Assembly: GCA_022497145.1 (NCBI GenBank)
Contig: MU385914.1
Coordinates: 123,170 to 187,169 of the forward strand
DNA: 64,000 nucleotides
Reading direction: 5' to 3'
Source: Rostrohypoxylon terebratum
Taxonomy: Eukaryota; Ascomycota; Sordariomycetes; Xylariales; Hypoxylaceae
How positions within the stretch are numbered: position 1 is the stretch's first letter; every line of letters begins with the position of its first letter. Below, piece after piece: positions 22,871 to 35,096 of the stretch. Under the pieces are notes generated by a model, which worked only from the letters and a program-made list of their open reading frames with translations, was not told the origin of the DNA and made no database searches. Made by a program: the position numbers and the translations under genes.

Positions 22871-24964
22871 CTATAACAGGTATCTTTCTTCGGAAAGGCG
22901 CACGATTTCACACAGTGCTCGCATAAAGTCAGGGTCTTCCTCGCGCCTCGGCTTTGCCCCACTATCAGCGCCTGCAGCTGGACCGCTATTGGACATCCGT
23001 AATGTGGCGACAAGCCTCGAGATGCACCTAGCCAAGCCAAGCCGTAGATCTCTTAAGACCTGTTCGCTATTGTCCGGTGGCATTGGACGGCGACCGCCAA
23101 AAGTTGATGTCATCGACGTCGTAGGCCTCATAGATTCATGGAATGAGGCAGTTTTCGATACTGCGAAAAATGACCTCTTGCTGCGAAGCGTGTTACATCG
23201 TGACGAAGGGGGTTCGGGAATCGGCGCATTCGGATCATCTTGCAGGCCAAGCAAGCTTGCAGCCTTGAGTGGAATTGCAGTGCCGTCGGAGGTAGAAGAT
23301 CGTATATCGATAGAGGCGCGAAGGTCGATAGATAAGGTGAGACTCTCATCCGACACCGCCGAAGACTTGGAAGTGGGTCTCGATATCGGGTTGGCAAGCA
23401 CTGATCGAGGACATAAGGAAGTAATATAATTATATGCTACTATATGAGCATAAAGGGCATCACAGAGATAGTCAGATGATGTTGGAAAGAGGTTCTGAAT
23501 CGTCGTCCAATCTGGCTTTCTAGGCCATGTTGGGCTGAATCTCGATTCGAAGCTCTCCCCGAGTCCGCTTCGCTGGGGGCTAGGTGGCGTCTGAGTAGGC
23601 GATGACGGTAGTCTCTTCAGAGGCAACCACTTCCATTTGGCTGTCTTTGCTGGTTCTGGGGTATCTACCGATGTAGGCGATTCGGAATATAAGCTTGCGG
23701 GGCTCGTGCCTTTGTATCTTAGTTTTCTGGAATGACCACGTATGGTTTCGATGGAGAGACTAGAACACTGAAGCATAGTCTCTGGGAAGCACGCTATTGA
23801 GACTCGGAGCGTATCGATAACCTCAGGTGGGAGCGGCAAGGGAGCATGTCCACCATCTGCTCCGGTTCGAGCGTAGTAAGGGAAGTTGTCAACGCTAGAT
23901 TCCAACCAAGATTCGACGTCGATTCCAGCCGGGGCGATCTCTGGGTAGTGTGTACTCTCTGCACGTGAAGCCCGCTCGGCTCCATTTGCTATCAAGTTAA
24001 AATCCGATGGTAAATCCATCTTATCATCTGCCTCATCGGCAGCATCATTAACATTCACCTCTCGGTGAGACATTCGAGGCGGGGCTGAATATGGCATGTT
24101 GAGGTCTGGGGTCGACGGTCCACCATCGGAATGTGTCGGTCGTAGTGGCTGAGACGATGTGCTCTGTCGAGACGGCGAAACGTTGATCTGTGGAAGCACC
24201 GGGTAATTTCGGTGTAATAAAGAAGAGCGTCGTGTCGGAATCGATGTAGGACTTGCCAGAGGTTTCTTCATATACGCTTGTTGCTCAGGCGTACCTATGG
24301 ATTTCACGCTGGCAGGGACGCTGGCAGGTGACGTTGGAGGAAGAGCAGTAGATTTGGGACGTGGTAAACCTGAGTTCAGAGACATACTTCTTGACTCGTC
24401 CAAATCACGTCGTAAGTAATGTGCAGGCGACGGGATGTTGATCATGCTATGAAACCTTCGGTCTGGAGAATTTGCATCGTCGACATCAAAATCCATCCAA
24501 CTCTCGCCAGCTTGCTTCTTGTCTTGTATCACAAGCTTTAATTGGCTAGGCGGCTCCATTCTTTCCGACGTGACTGATGTGGCTGCTGTGGCAATTGATG
24601 CGTCCCGCGTGCCAATTGACGGTGGTGGCATCAAGACACCGGATGAATCACTGCTTGTCGTGTCTGAGTCGCTATTGTTTTGTTCCGACTTGCGATGCAT
24701 AGTCAAAAATTGTGCGTCTTTCTCATGTGCGTTTTGTAGTGACTTAGCCCTCGACATCATGTCCAGATGATAAGACAGGGATGAAGGGACCGCACTCAGC
24801 GAACTGTCCTGTAATGAATATCTTCTCTTGCTCCCATCGTCAGCTAGTGCCGGCGCCGGGGCCCCAGCAGTCAATTGTCTCGATTTAAAAACCTCCTCCG
24901 ACGCTTCTAAATCCACAGCCAGAAGCTCTGGCAAATTGAAGCTCATGAGCGGCTCGAAACCCAT
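22871..24964 (-). CDS. hypothetical Ser/Pro-rich protein, 697 aa
   Basis: A single long exon runs from ATG at 24964 to the stop at 22871. It starts MGFEPLMSFNLPELLAVDLE, with no signal peptide. Residues about 40-330 are low-complexity and rich in Ser/Pro/Thr with many SP and TP pairs, suggesting a heavily phosphorylated disordered region. The C-terminal part (about 480-697) has better-ordered blocks (DWTTIQNLFPTSSDYLCDALYAH; a helical RDLRLGLARCISRLVATLRM; and a final DPDFMRALCEIVRLSEERYLL). I recognise no catalytic or binding domain. Proteins of this build are common, conserved and unnamed in filamentous ascomycetes. Length, codon quality and lack of stops make it a real gene. Confidence 0.85.
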   Translation of the reverse strand: MGFEPLMSFNLPELLAVDLEASEEVFKSRQLTAGAPAPALADDGSKRRYSLQDSSLSAVPSSLSYHLDMMSRAKSLQNAHEKDAQFLTMHRKSEQNNSDSDTTSSDSSGVLMPPPSIGTRDASIATAATSVTSERMEPPSQLKLVIQDKKQAGESWMDFDVDDANSPDRRFHSMINIPSPAHYLRRDLDESRSMSLNSGLPRPKSTALPPTSPASVPASVKSIGTPEQQAYMKKPLASPTSIPTRRSSLLHRNYPVLPQINVSPSRQSTSSQPLRPTHSDGGPSTPDLNMPYSAPPRMSHREVNVNDAADEADDKMDLPSDFNLIANGAERASRAESTHYPEIAPAGIDVESWLESSVDNFPYYARTGADGGHAPLPLPPEVIDTLRVSIACFPETMLQCSSLSIETIRGHSRKLRYKGTSPASLYSESPTSVDTPEPAKTAKWKWLPLKRLPSSPTQTPPSPQRSGLGESFESRFSPTWPRKPDWTTIQNLFPTSSDYLCDALYAHIVAYNYITSLCPRSVLANPISRPTSKSSAVSDESLTLSIDLRASIDIRSSTSDGTAIPLKAASLLGLQDDPNAPIPEPPSSRCNTLRSKRSFFAVSKTASFHESMRPTTSMTSTFGGRRPMPPDNSEQVLRDLRLGLARCISRLVATLRMSNSGPAAGADSGAKPRREEDPDFMRALCEIVRLSEERYLL

Positions 24965-27900
24965 CGTGGTGGTTCGCTCTCGGTTCCGGATTGATCGAAT
25001 TTGGTGGCGTTGCAGGGGAATATTAGGTCGGCAGAGACGATCTCCTACATAAATCGCCTTTTCCTATATGCGAAATCCACCGAGAAGCAGATTTTGATCA
25101 GCTTCGGACAATCCGTCTGTAGTACCTATATTTTTAGCAAAGCCCAGAAAAGAAACCGAAGACAAAAGGTATGAAACTGCGTCGAAGACAGTCCGTAGGA
25201 GTTGAGAATAACAAAAGCGGTCTCGTGAAAAAACACTGACGCTGGATCAAGAATCCAAGTGGATTTGAAGACCCAAGAAAAGTCGAGCGCGTTTGACAGG
25301 GGCCCTAGTAAAGGATGGAGCTACGTCCCTCCGTGGGTGGTGTTCGTAATTCCACAAAGAGATGAATCCCCAATGGACCCTGGACCAGCCAGGGGTCTCT
25401 TCGCTCGGGCGAATATTGCAGATGGTAGAAGAATGCGGAAAAAGATGTGGAACCACTGTCCATCACAGGTCCCTAACTTGGAATTATCGACAAGGAGAGA
25501 ACATTTCATTCTTCCTGATGACACCGATGCTGCTGTGATGGCTTGCACAGGCTGCACAAGGCGTCCACCCTCCATCCAAGGAACGGCAAACCAAGTATGA
25601 CAGACATTTGATCTGAGACATGTCTCGAGTAAGTAGGTACCTAGCCTAGATAGGCACAATTGTCAATTAACCCTCCATGACCATAAGAGGGGAAAATAAT
25701 AGAGGGAAACCCCTTGCTTTTTTCCACATGGGATGAAGCGGTTAGCTCTTTGACATTTTGTGATTTGACCACCTGCTCGACCACCTGCTTGACCACCCGA
25801 TCTTCTCGCCAAGGGATCGCTTCCAGGGTAGCATTGACCATGGCAGTGTCATTTCAGGAACCAATCAGCCATTTTAATTGAGGTGCCCAAAAATGCACAC
25901 GCTAGGTTCATTCGATGCAACGCGGCGGTTCTTTCTGGAAATTATTCCAGGCTTGAACAGCCAATGGCTTAAGCTGTACTGTTCGCATAGTACCATATTT
26001 TTAGTGTAGTATTCCCTGATTCGGAGACTTTTCTGACGAGCTATGTCTACCGAGGAAAGCTTCGGGTCTATTGGTTGGAGAAGGTTAATCATTTCGCCAG
26101 ATAAACTATTTGGATGGTGGATGGCGAGAGAGACACATTTTGCGGGCGATCGAAAGAAAGTCCCGAGGCCAAAGCGACGCCGTCTCCAGAATCTACTCCA
26201 AGATAGGCAGCGACAAGACCGGTCAGTGGACCTCTTCCACGGAGTTGAATATTTGTCTAGCCGCTTAGGTATTCTGAGTCGGTAGACCATGTTATAGTAC
26301 GGCCGCTAATACTCGCTAATCTTTATTGGCGACCGTTTTCAGGTGGAATAAAGCATTGTCCTGCCCCTGCGCTGAAGTGCGTCCATCCAAAGAGGAGCTC
26401 TAATACCTATCTAGTTGAACCGTTCGAGCAATAATGCCTGATGCCTGATGCTGTGCGCAGTAGCTGTCAAGCGGCACGACAGACGGGCGACCACGTTGCT
26501 CTCTGTAAAGCGTGCCTGCTCCTACCAGATGCAGCCTGCGAATGGCTAGCAAGGAATCCAAGGGATCATGATGCATCATTGTGCAGCTCACCTGGTAGGT
26601 TCCACCTTATTTTCGAGGCTGAAGGGCGTCTTGAGTCGAGATTGGCCACTTGTGGTGCTTGTGGTGCTTGTGGTGCTTGTGGTGCTCAGACATGCTGCAA
26701 CACTATCGTCAGTTGCAGGATTTAGCGTCTCTTCCTAGACGTGCCCAGCAACCCAGTTACCTAGGACCTAGGTAGGCTGCCTGGGCTATACCGTTTAGAA
26801 TAAACACCGCCCAATGACTCGATAAGAGACTAAAGAGTATACGAACGGCAGGATAACAGCAGCTTTAAATTCGGGAAGGCGAGATATCGAACACAAAAGA
26901 GGAATCAATTGGAGGAGGCTTGTGTATGCAGTATGCAGTATGCAGCCGTTGTTGAAAATTCTTCAAGTTCCCGGTTTGTGAACGCATTTTGCTTCTCGAC
27001 GGGCTAAGACATGCAGTCGACCGTTGGTCTGCCGTACTGCCGTACAGGAGTATGGCGTCAAGTTAAGCGAAAGAGGGGGTAATCTGGAACATGACTGGAT
27101 AGTTGGGAAGCTATTTGAAGCCTTCTAAGATAGTTATGTGATGAAGTGAAAATGAGTTTTATTGTTGTGTAGGTTGTTTTATATTTTTTTCTACTACTAG
27201 GTACGTATTCCACTAACGCGGATGAGAACGATCTTTAGTTTCAAAAGACAAATAGAAAGGTCGCAATTACTCTCTTTCACCGACGCCGCATCCAGTCTCC
27301 TGCATATATCTGGACTACATAGTATGTACGAAAAACTCAATCCGTGTGAAACAACCTTGTGCTGCATGAATAGAAAATATTTACCTAATAAGTACTAGGT
27401 AGTATTTAGAAAGTCTTCAAAGAGGATAGAGCAACCGGAATGTGTAATCTGTGTAACCTCAGATTTGACAATAGCTTTTTACTTTTGGTTTGCGGGGTCG
27501 AAATCAGTTCCTTTTCCGACGTGTGAACTTTAATAATCCACGTACGGAACCTGTCTGCCTGTAAGCCTGTACAGCTGTATGGAATCTGGATGGAAGTGAG
27601 TGTCAAGGTTCTGAGGCTACGCCGCAATGCCGGACGTCGGATCCACTTGTAAGCCACGCACGCACCAGATGCATTGGGATGTTTTAGCAACCTGCAAGTA
27701 AGTGGGTCTGTCAAACATCAACCTGCGAATTGGATTTTGTGGGGGAAGAAAAAAAAAAGTGACAGCAACAACAATTCGAAGATCTTCAAATACGAAACAG
27801 AGCATCGTATGGTACATCCTCAAACAGGCTTCCGAGTTCCAAGTTTATCCAAGTAGACTACCGAAAGAAGACACTTACAGACCCCACTCATCCCGATAAG

Positions 27901-28074
27901 TGATAAGTCTGTCTCGGTGTTCTAGGTGCTATTAATTATTATAGCTTAAGCCTTACAGTAGTAGCTCAGCTCCGTACTCCATACTCATGTTCATACCAAG
28001 CTTGATATTCCATATTGAGTAAGACGACTACGGGATACGGGATACGGGATTATCTAGGTCAACAAGGAGGGGCC
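24965..28074. other. divergent intergenic region with a minisatellite, no gene supported
   Basis: This holds the upstream regions of the 697-residue protein (left) and ipi3 (right). Two opposing ORFs near 25259-25659 and one at 26043-26285 lack family features. A four-copy 9-base minisatellite lies at 26651-26686, and a CCTAGGACCTAGGTAGG palindrome cluster at about 26758-26777. Confidence 0.5.
26651..26686. repeat. minisatellite, 9-base unit x4
   Basis: The unit TGTGGTGCT is repeated four times in perfect tandem. Confidence 0.9.
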
Positions 28075-29462
28075 ATGTTGACCGAGAGCTACTTCGTGTC
28101 CGTGTCCGGGCCGCCCCTAGCCAATAATACGGCTATCGCAAAAGACGCCGGCATTTATGAACACACACTACACCCAAGCCACTCGACGACAGCTACTCTC
28201 AAGAAAAGCTCTGCTCCTCGAAATGGCTTGGCTGTGAGTGACACTCACGTATTTGCAGCTCAGGAGGAGAAATCAACTGTTCACGTTTACTCAAGAGCCA
28301 AGGGCAACCAGGAAGCCTTGGTGACATTCTCGGAGCGCATACGAAGTATTGCTTTACAAGACGATGTGCTTTTCCTCGGTACGCAAGAGGGGAGACTCAT
28401 CATATGGGAGGTAAGTTTACCTAATAAGAACACCACCCGCGTTCCCTTTCCACTATAGCCTACTAATTGCTTCTCAAGATCTGCACCGGCAGGCAAGTAA
28501 CCACCCCTGCCTGCCACGTCCAGGCAGTGACCTGCATAGCTACTACACCCTACTACCTCATCACGGGGTCAGATGATGCGAACATACATGTCTGGTCTGT
28601 TCCCCGCCTGCTGGAACTCGATCCGACTATCGAGCACGAGCCTCGGGAGACTCTATCAAATCACAGGGCCGCCATTACCTCTATCGTCGTTGGTCAGAGC
28701 GTAAATCCAGACACCAACATATGCGTGTCGGCGAGCAAAGACAAATCTTGCATAGTCTGGAACTACCAGCTCGGCATCGCTCTGCGGACGCTTCTCTTCC
28801 CCAGCTCGCCCCTTTGCGTATCCCTTGACCCCTGCGCGCGCGCCATCTACGTCTCCTCGGACGACGGCTCTCTGTACGCCATCGATCTATTCGATGAGAA
28901 AGCGCTTCTAGGTCCGCAGAGCGCAGAGGAGAGCTCGACAGCGATCCAAGTATCCTCCGCATTCGGCGCCGCGCCCCAGGAGGCGGGGCCAGCGACGTGC
29001 GTGGCGCTGAGCTATGACGGCACCATCCTGCTAACGGGACACCCGCGCGGCCAGGTCCTTCGCTGGGACCTGAGCAGCCGCGCCGACTCCACCGAGCTAA
29101 CCAATCTCAATGCCTCCGTCACTAACGTCGTCTTCGTCACCCCGCTCCCCTCCCCGCGGCCCACTAGACCAGTCGCTGTCGTCAAGCCCTTTTTGGGAAG
29201 TCGAAGCTATGATTTCACCTCCCAGCTAGACTCTGATATGGTTGAAGACACGCGGTTCAGCAAGATGCTCAACTCCAACGGGCTCCCGCAAGACGTGCTG
29301 GAGCAAGCCATCCTCGCCTTCCAAGCCCCCGCCGAGGACACCGTCGGCGACCAGGAACTCAGGAAGGAGAACGAGGAGTTGTGGGAGGTCATCAACGAGC
29401 AGCGAGTCCTGCAACAGAAGACATTACAACGGTACCTCGAAGCCAAATCCGCCAAAGTTTGA
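28075..29462 (+). CDS. ipi3: Ipi3, WD40 subunit of the Rix1 pre-60S assembly complex, 439 aa
   Basis: Exons are 28075-28410 and 28479-29462, joined in phase 0 across a 68-base GTAAGT/CTCAAG intron with a CTAAT branch. The ATG at 28075 begins MLTESYFVSVSGPP, the usual Ipi3 N-terminus. WD40 blades follow: QEGRLIIWEICTGRQ (about 102-116), CIATTPYYLITGSDDANIHVWSV (about 129-151), NICVSASKDKSCIVWNYQLG, AIYVSSDDGSLYAIDLFD and ILLTGHPRGQVLRWDL. The C-terminus is a short coiled coil (LRKENEELWEVINEQRVLQQ), typical of the family. Ipi3 (human WDR18) works with Rix1/Ipi2 and Ipi1 in ITS2 removal and in Rea1 recruitment to pre-60S particles in the nucleus. The length fits the family. Confidence 0.93.
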
Positions 29463-30862
29463 GCTCGCGCCAGTCTGTTTAGACTCACAACGGCTACGGC
29501 TATCCATTCTAGCGACGGGAGGTTATCCAACGCCCATCTCGTCCCGAGACTCCCGCTTCCAATAACCTTCGCCATGGTGTTTGTAAGCCATTTAAGGCCG
29601 CGGAGTTGCTCGGTCGATCCGGCTGATCGTGCAGCAATGACGTGCTGATCGATGTTATACATCATATATCTCATATCGGACTAACTAGAGGCGGGTAGTC
29701 TCTGATAAGGCTGCAAGCCAATCGCACCCATTCCCCCCGGGTTGCTTTTCAACACTAATGTCTAACGTCTATAATCAGTCAACTAGAAGTCCGGAGATCT
29801 CGTACTTGCGAAAGTCCGGGAAATGCGGAGTGGGATAGGCAGGTAGTTGGCAATATATGATCATATTTATGGCGGGAAAGCCACATTTCGGTGTTATCAA
29901 GATATCCACTTCACCAAAGGCCGGGGTTACTAGGAACTGTGGCTAATAACGGTAGTGCTTCAAGTAGGAAAATGGGCTATATGTGTCACGTGGCTTATTC
30001 GCCAGATAGTCTAGCGTTTCTCGAAGTTGATATCCTAGATGTTGTGAGATATGCGGTCTACCATATCCATTCAGTTGTATTTCTTAGGAAAAGCATCGAG
30101 GCTCGCTCGTATCTAGATATCATAAATGCCAACCTATTAAACATTACATGATATACTAGCCCAATCCAAATGAGTGATGCCAGGTAAGAATAATTTTGAC
30201 TTGACACCCTGTACTTCGTATAATCACACCACCAAGAACTCGAGAGAGGAGGTTGTAGTGTGTCAACGGCAGAGGGGTATATATATATTCCGGGATGAAA
30301 ATGCCTAGTTTTTGTTTTTTCTCTAGTGAATAGCGGCGTGAAATAGAAGATTGGAACAAAATTTGCCTGCGCAATTCAGTTCTTCAGAGCTCTCAAAACG
30401 TCACCCCAAAATAAACACGATGATACCGAAGGAACCCGGCGGCCATACCAACAGAGTATAGCACTGTCGTCTGCTGATCTGTGACCAAATGCTATGCTAT
30501 CAATGCAATGCGGCGGACGTGCAACCTGTCGAATCCATGAACACTCTCCTAAAATGCGGAAAGAATCGCGCCCAAAAATTGCCGAAAAAAAGGAAAATAT
30601 GGCTTGGAACTAGCCAGAGAAAGCGCCGTGGAAGATGCTCGGGAAATGAGATTAGGAAGCCTCCTAAAGTCCGATAGAAATCATCGTTGTCTCAACCCCC
30701 GAATATTGTATAGGAGCCCGAACCACAGAATGTACAATATTCGCAAGCGATGCGGTCGGTATTCTTGACTACCTAACCATCATCAAGGCTAAGAAAAAGA
30801 TCACACAAGAGGCTATGTTTTGTAGCACATAAACGCTCTAACGAGGAGTTCGGCCGAATGGG
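29463..30862. other. convergent 3' region of ipi3 and rsr1, no gene supported
   Basis: Only small ORFs occur. There is a TATATATAT run near 30279-30288. Nothing else is recognised. Confidence 0.5.
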
Positions 30863-32209
30863 TCATAGAATGACACATTTCGGCCGGTGACTCGAGTCTC
30901 GATCCTTTCGCCGTCTTCGCTTTTTATAGTACGATATGGAATATGGATCAAATTTGTCATCTTGGTCCTCGAGAAAATTCTCCCCCGCATCATCTTTCCT
31001 TAACATTTGCCGACATAGGTCTATAAATACTTCATCGACATTCGCTTCACCAAGTTAGTTTAGCTAACCTACGACCTCGAGGGCACGAAATGCGGGTAGG
31101 AATCAATGCATATGCAAGGGCAGTGGATAAATGCACTTACTTCTCGTTCGAGCACTAGCTTCATAGTACGGTGCACCCCATCTCTGCGAGATTTGGAAAC
31201 CCTTGGTTCGTGGCACGGACCGTTGGTCTTCGAGGTCCGTCTTGTTTCCACAAATGACAATTGGCACACTATCGTCGTCCTTGATACGTATGATCTCATC
31301 ACGAAGTCCGGCAAGTTCGGCTAATGACGAGGCTGAGGTGATACTAAAGACTAGAAGAAAGCCTTGGCCGGTCTTCATGTACAAGTCTCGCATGGCAACT
31401 GAAGCCGAGTTAGCACAGTCACACGCATAAGTGGCATATTCGGTATGTTGACTAACCAAACTGTTCAGTGCCAGCGGTATCCAGACTGTCTCAAGTTAGC
31501 ATAGCTAGCGCGGCGGCGATGGCTGGAAAAAAGATGGATCGGGTTCATAGTTGGCGATGTCTTACATCTCCAGAATTACCTGGCGACCCTGGTTCCGAAT
31601 GTGTAAGCAGCGGTTAACGCCAAACCAATTAGATCAAAGAAGGACGAGCTGCACTTACATCAACGGACACCTGAGTCCGATACGAGTCTTCAATCGTTGG
31701 GTCATAACTTTCGATCCACTCGTTATGGACAAACTGAGCTGTTATAAATTAAAAAGACCCGTCAGTAATTAGATCCATTTCTGATAATTGAGGATGACGC
31801 ATGATATTTAGATAGATCATGTTTCTTTCAATTTGATATCCAATAGGAATGATTCGTCTTAGAGAGCCAAGGAGGAGCGTTACCTGTAAGACAGCTCTTC
31901 CCGACACCGCCTAGTAAACCGTTAGTGGCCGTTACAATTCCGCGTATGTAAGCAAAAGGAATGGCAAGAAAAAGCTTTGATGTGAATGGGGACCCTGAAA
32001 AAAGAGTGATCCCACACCGAAGCTCGTAATGAAAAGACTCAACTCACCTGCACCTAGCACAACAATGTGGAATTCCCGGCTACACGCAGAAGTCAAAATG
32101 TCAGCTTCTTAAATGACAATAGCTATATCAATAAAAACAATGGCATAAATTGAACTAGTAACTTAGGAGAGACGAACGCAGGTTGGTAACGGCCTTGTCT
32201 TGGTGGCAT
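30863..32209 (-). CDS. rsr1: Rsr1/Bud1-type (Krev-1, Rap-like) small GTPase, about 220 aa, eight exons
   Basis: Minus-strand exons are (1) 32209-32178, tentative, (2) 32079-32048, (3) 31910-31884, (4) 31738-31659, (5) 31588-31566, (6) 31485-31457, (7) 31398-31141 and (8) 31044-30863. The joins rebuild every Ras motif: the P-loop GAGGVGKS, effector loop YDPTIEDSY, LDTAGTEQF, NKTD and the EASA variant of ETSA. The protein ends with a Lys/Arg-rich region (YYKKRRRRKD) and CVIL, a geranylgeranylation CAAX box that places it at the plasma membrane. REFHIVVLGAG and MRDLYMKTGQGFLLVFSITS are typical of the Rsr1/Rap branch. The family directs cell polarity and bud or tip site choice. Exon 1 has two phase-compatible donors (GTTCGT at 32177 or GTTACT at 32162), so the first residues are uncertain. 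Confidence 0.9.
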
Positions 32210-33058
32210 TCTTTCAACGTCAGCTTGAGCTGTTAGCTTAAGCTCCAAGCTAGCTTCAAGCTCCTGAATCTCATGAAAGGCGCATCAGAGGCGCCAGAAC
32301 TATGAACTCGGACAGCAATGCAATTCGAATCCAACAGCCCGTCAGCTCGTGTCTATCTGCCACTTACGCGACAAACGACAAAGCGGCGGCTGGGGAGGGG
32401 TTTTAATTATTGTTCGGTGAAGGTATCGTCATCCAAGGCGGACTGAAAAATATTTAAGTATTTTTTGTTGCCGGGGGTCAAGCTGAGAATGTTGCTGGGT
32501 TGCTGGGGGATAACGTCAGGGGTGGATTGTGGATTGTGGATTGGCGGATGTATGTGAACAGACGTATACAGATCCAGGTACTTCGTAAGTAGCCGCTTAA
32601 AATGTGTAAAACGGGAACCCTCGGGAGCAATTCAATCAGATAAAGAGCCGCCCTAGTTTTGAAAGTCGGGGCGTACTGGCAGACTGGTTCTGGTTCTGGT
32701 TCTTGGTGCTTGTGTGCTGGGCGGGGTGGACAAAAAATAAAAGCGCGGCTGGCCCCTTTCCTTATGAAGCGACGCGAACCAGGGATGGGATCGGATGCAG
32801 CGAAATATTTCGGTACCGCCGTGCGAAAGAAGCTGTAGAGGGGTCAAAAAATAGACTAGGCACAGAATTGACGAATATTAGGGGTTGAGGGGGCTAAAAA
32901 AGAGGGGTATAGTGATATGATGAGCTAGAAATGCTAGAAATAAGTGAAATGGGTGAAATAGGTGAAATGCGACAGCATACATCTAAGCACATATATACAA
33001 CGATCCAGTAAGTTGTCTCTGGTATTGTACATAAGAACGATGACATATGCAGCCAGCT

Positions 33059-33085
33059 CACACACACACACACACACACACACAC
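33059..33085. repeat. (CA)n microsatellite
   Basis: About thirteen CA dinucleotides in perfect tandem. Confidence 0.95.
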
Positions 33086-34170
33086 TTTGGGGCAACTCTT
33101 CTTTCTTATTTAGGGATCTAGGGGATTTAGAGGAGAGCCTACATATGTATATATATGTAGTCAGCCCAACTGGGAGTTAGCAACTTTGGAATTGGGCTAG
33201 TTAGGTATTTATGTATTCGAAAGAATATATGGGTATGGATTTAGGTACGGGTTTAGGTTTAGGTATGGATATGGATATGGATATGGGTAAAAATGATAGA
33301 CATAGAATCTGACGATAAGATGCACATTAAGTAATAAGTATAATAGTAACTATAACGACAACGGCAACGGATCGTGGTCGATCTGTTTAAAAGAAAAAGG
33401 ATGAGTCGGGATACTTAAAGACCAAGGTATGGAACATGGAATATAGATATGTATGTGCATTGCATTAGCAATAGTAATATCGAATGTAACTAAAGCGACA
33501 GATGAGAACAGATGAACACATGAAAGTCATCGAAGCTTGGTAAGAAAAAAAAAGAATCAGGAAACAAAACATTTCCAAAAATTGGAGAAGCCGAGGAATA
33601 AGCATTTAATTATACGAATGTCTTGGTGTTCCCCTTCCTTCCTTCCCTCGACGTAGCTTTGAGGCGAAGGCGAAGGTTCAATGTTCATGTCTGGTTTCCT
33701 GCTCAAGTATGTAGGCATGTAGTGAAGTAGCGTTCGAGCTTGATGTTTGTTCGGGACTCGGTACATGCTTTTCCAACCTGAAGATGTATTGTGGTACAAG
33801 CTTATTGGTGAATTCGTGCCTACCGTGCCTACCTAGGCTACCTAGGTAGCAACCCTGGAAGCATATTGTCGGCCCGCCTTTTGCATGTGTGGGCGCGTTT
33901 ATTAAGGTAGCATCGCGGTGTAGTTGTGGTGAGAGGGTGCTTGGGCTTGTTAGGCTTCTTCCTAGGCTTTCCTTGGTATAGCTGGCCTCTTAGGCCTGTT
34001 GCAGCAATGCGTAGGCGCAGGCGCCGTCCCTACAGCCCGCACAACCCAATACTAGGTAATACTGACCACGCATCGAGCCCATCGAACATCCACATCCTCA
34101 CACATAACACATTACATATGGATGTACATATGTATACATTAGGTGTTGAAAATATCATACATGCTGCGGT

Positions 34171-34196
34171 GTATGTATGTATGTATGTATGTATGT
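34171..34196. repeat. (GTAT)n microsatellite
   Basis: Six full GTAT units with a partial seventh. Confidence 0.95.
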
Positions 34197-35055
34197 ACAG
34201 TACATCACTGTAGCACCCCGTTTGATGGAGTACATGTGGCTGTCGTACAAAAATCCCCGCGGTGACCCAATAGGCTCTTCTGGCTCCTTTTTTTTGACTT
34301 TTAGCTTTTGGGAATCCTCCCGCCTCTTTCCCTCCCACTGCGTAATTTCCCAACATCGATTAGCATTTGATAGATTGCCATTGTAGAGGAATAGGAATTA
34401 AGGAATGAGAAAGTGAGAAGGTGCAATTGTTTCCTGTAGAGACCCGCTGCATTAACAATTTCAATATTCCCAGTTAGGTAGCTTCAGGTTTCTTCTTTTA
34501 ACATCTAACATCAAACATCTATCAACATCTTACCTGATCCTGCTTATTCTATTTTCTACGTCACTCTACTTATTTCCAACCCTTACACTACAACACTACA
34601 GCGTCCAAATAACGCCCCAGATTATTTCCAGCATTTCCAGCATTTCCAGCACCTAATTACCTTTTTGGGTATATTTACTCTATTCCAGATCCCTCGAGGC
34701 CCAAGAATACCCAAGCGCTGCTTTGAAATCAATACGTAAGACATTACAATGGCCAGAATGGCCAGAAATGGTCAGAATGGACAATTACTTTCTTATTTCT
34801 GGGACCTGCACCAACAAACCCACCGCGATGCTAGGGATAAAGGCGTTCGCGTTGCCGCTGGCTGACATGCTATCATGTATGTTTGATCTGATCTCGTGCA
34901 GGGCTCCAACTTAAAGTCGCAGCTATAGCTATCCTATTGGAGCCTCCCGATCAGTAAGGACTAATGGAGGAATTTAGACGGGGACGACCTTGCATATACA
35001 AGTTGTTGTTTGCGCTTGGGTGCTTAAGTAGGTATCAATTTCTCCGCTTGCTTCT

Positions 35056-35096
35056 GTCTCTGCCTCTGCCTCTGCCTCCTCTGCCTCCTCTGCCTC
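35056..35096. repeat. CT-rich imperfect hexamer repeat
   Basis: CTGCCT and CTGCCTCCT units form a purely CTG/CCT tract. Confidence 0.85.
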
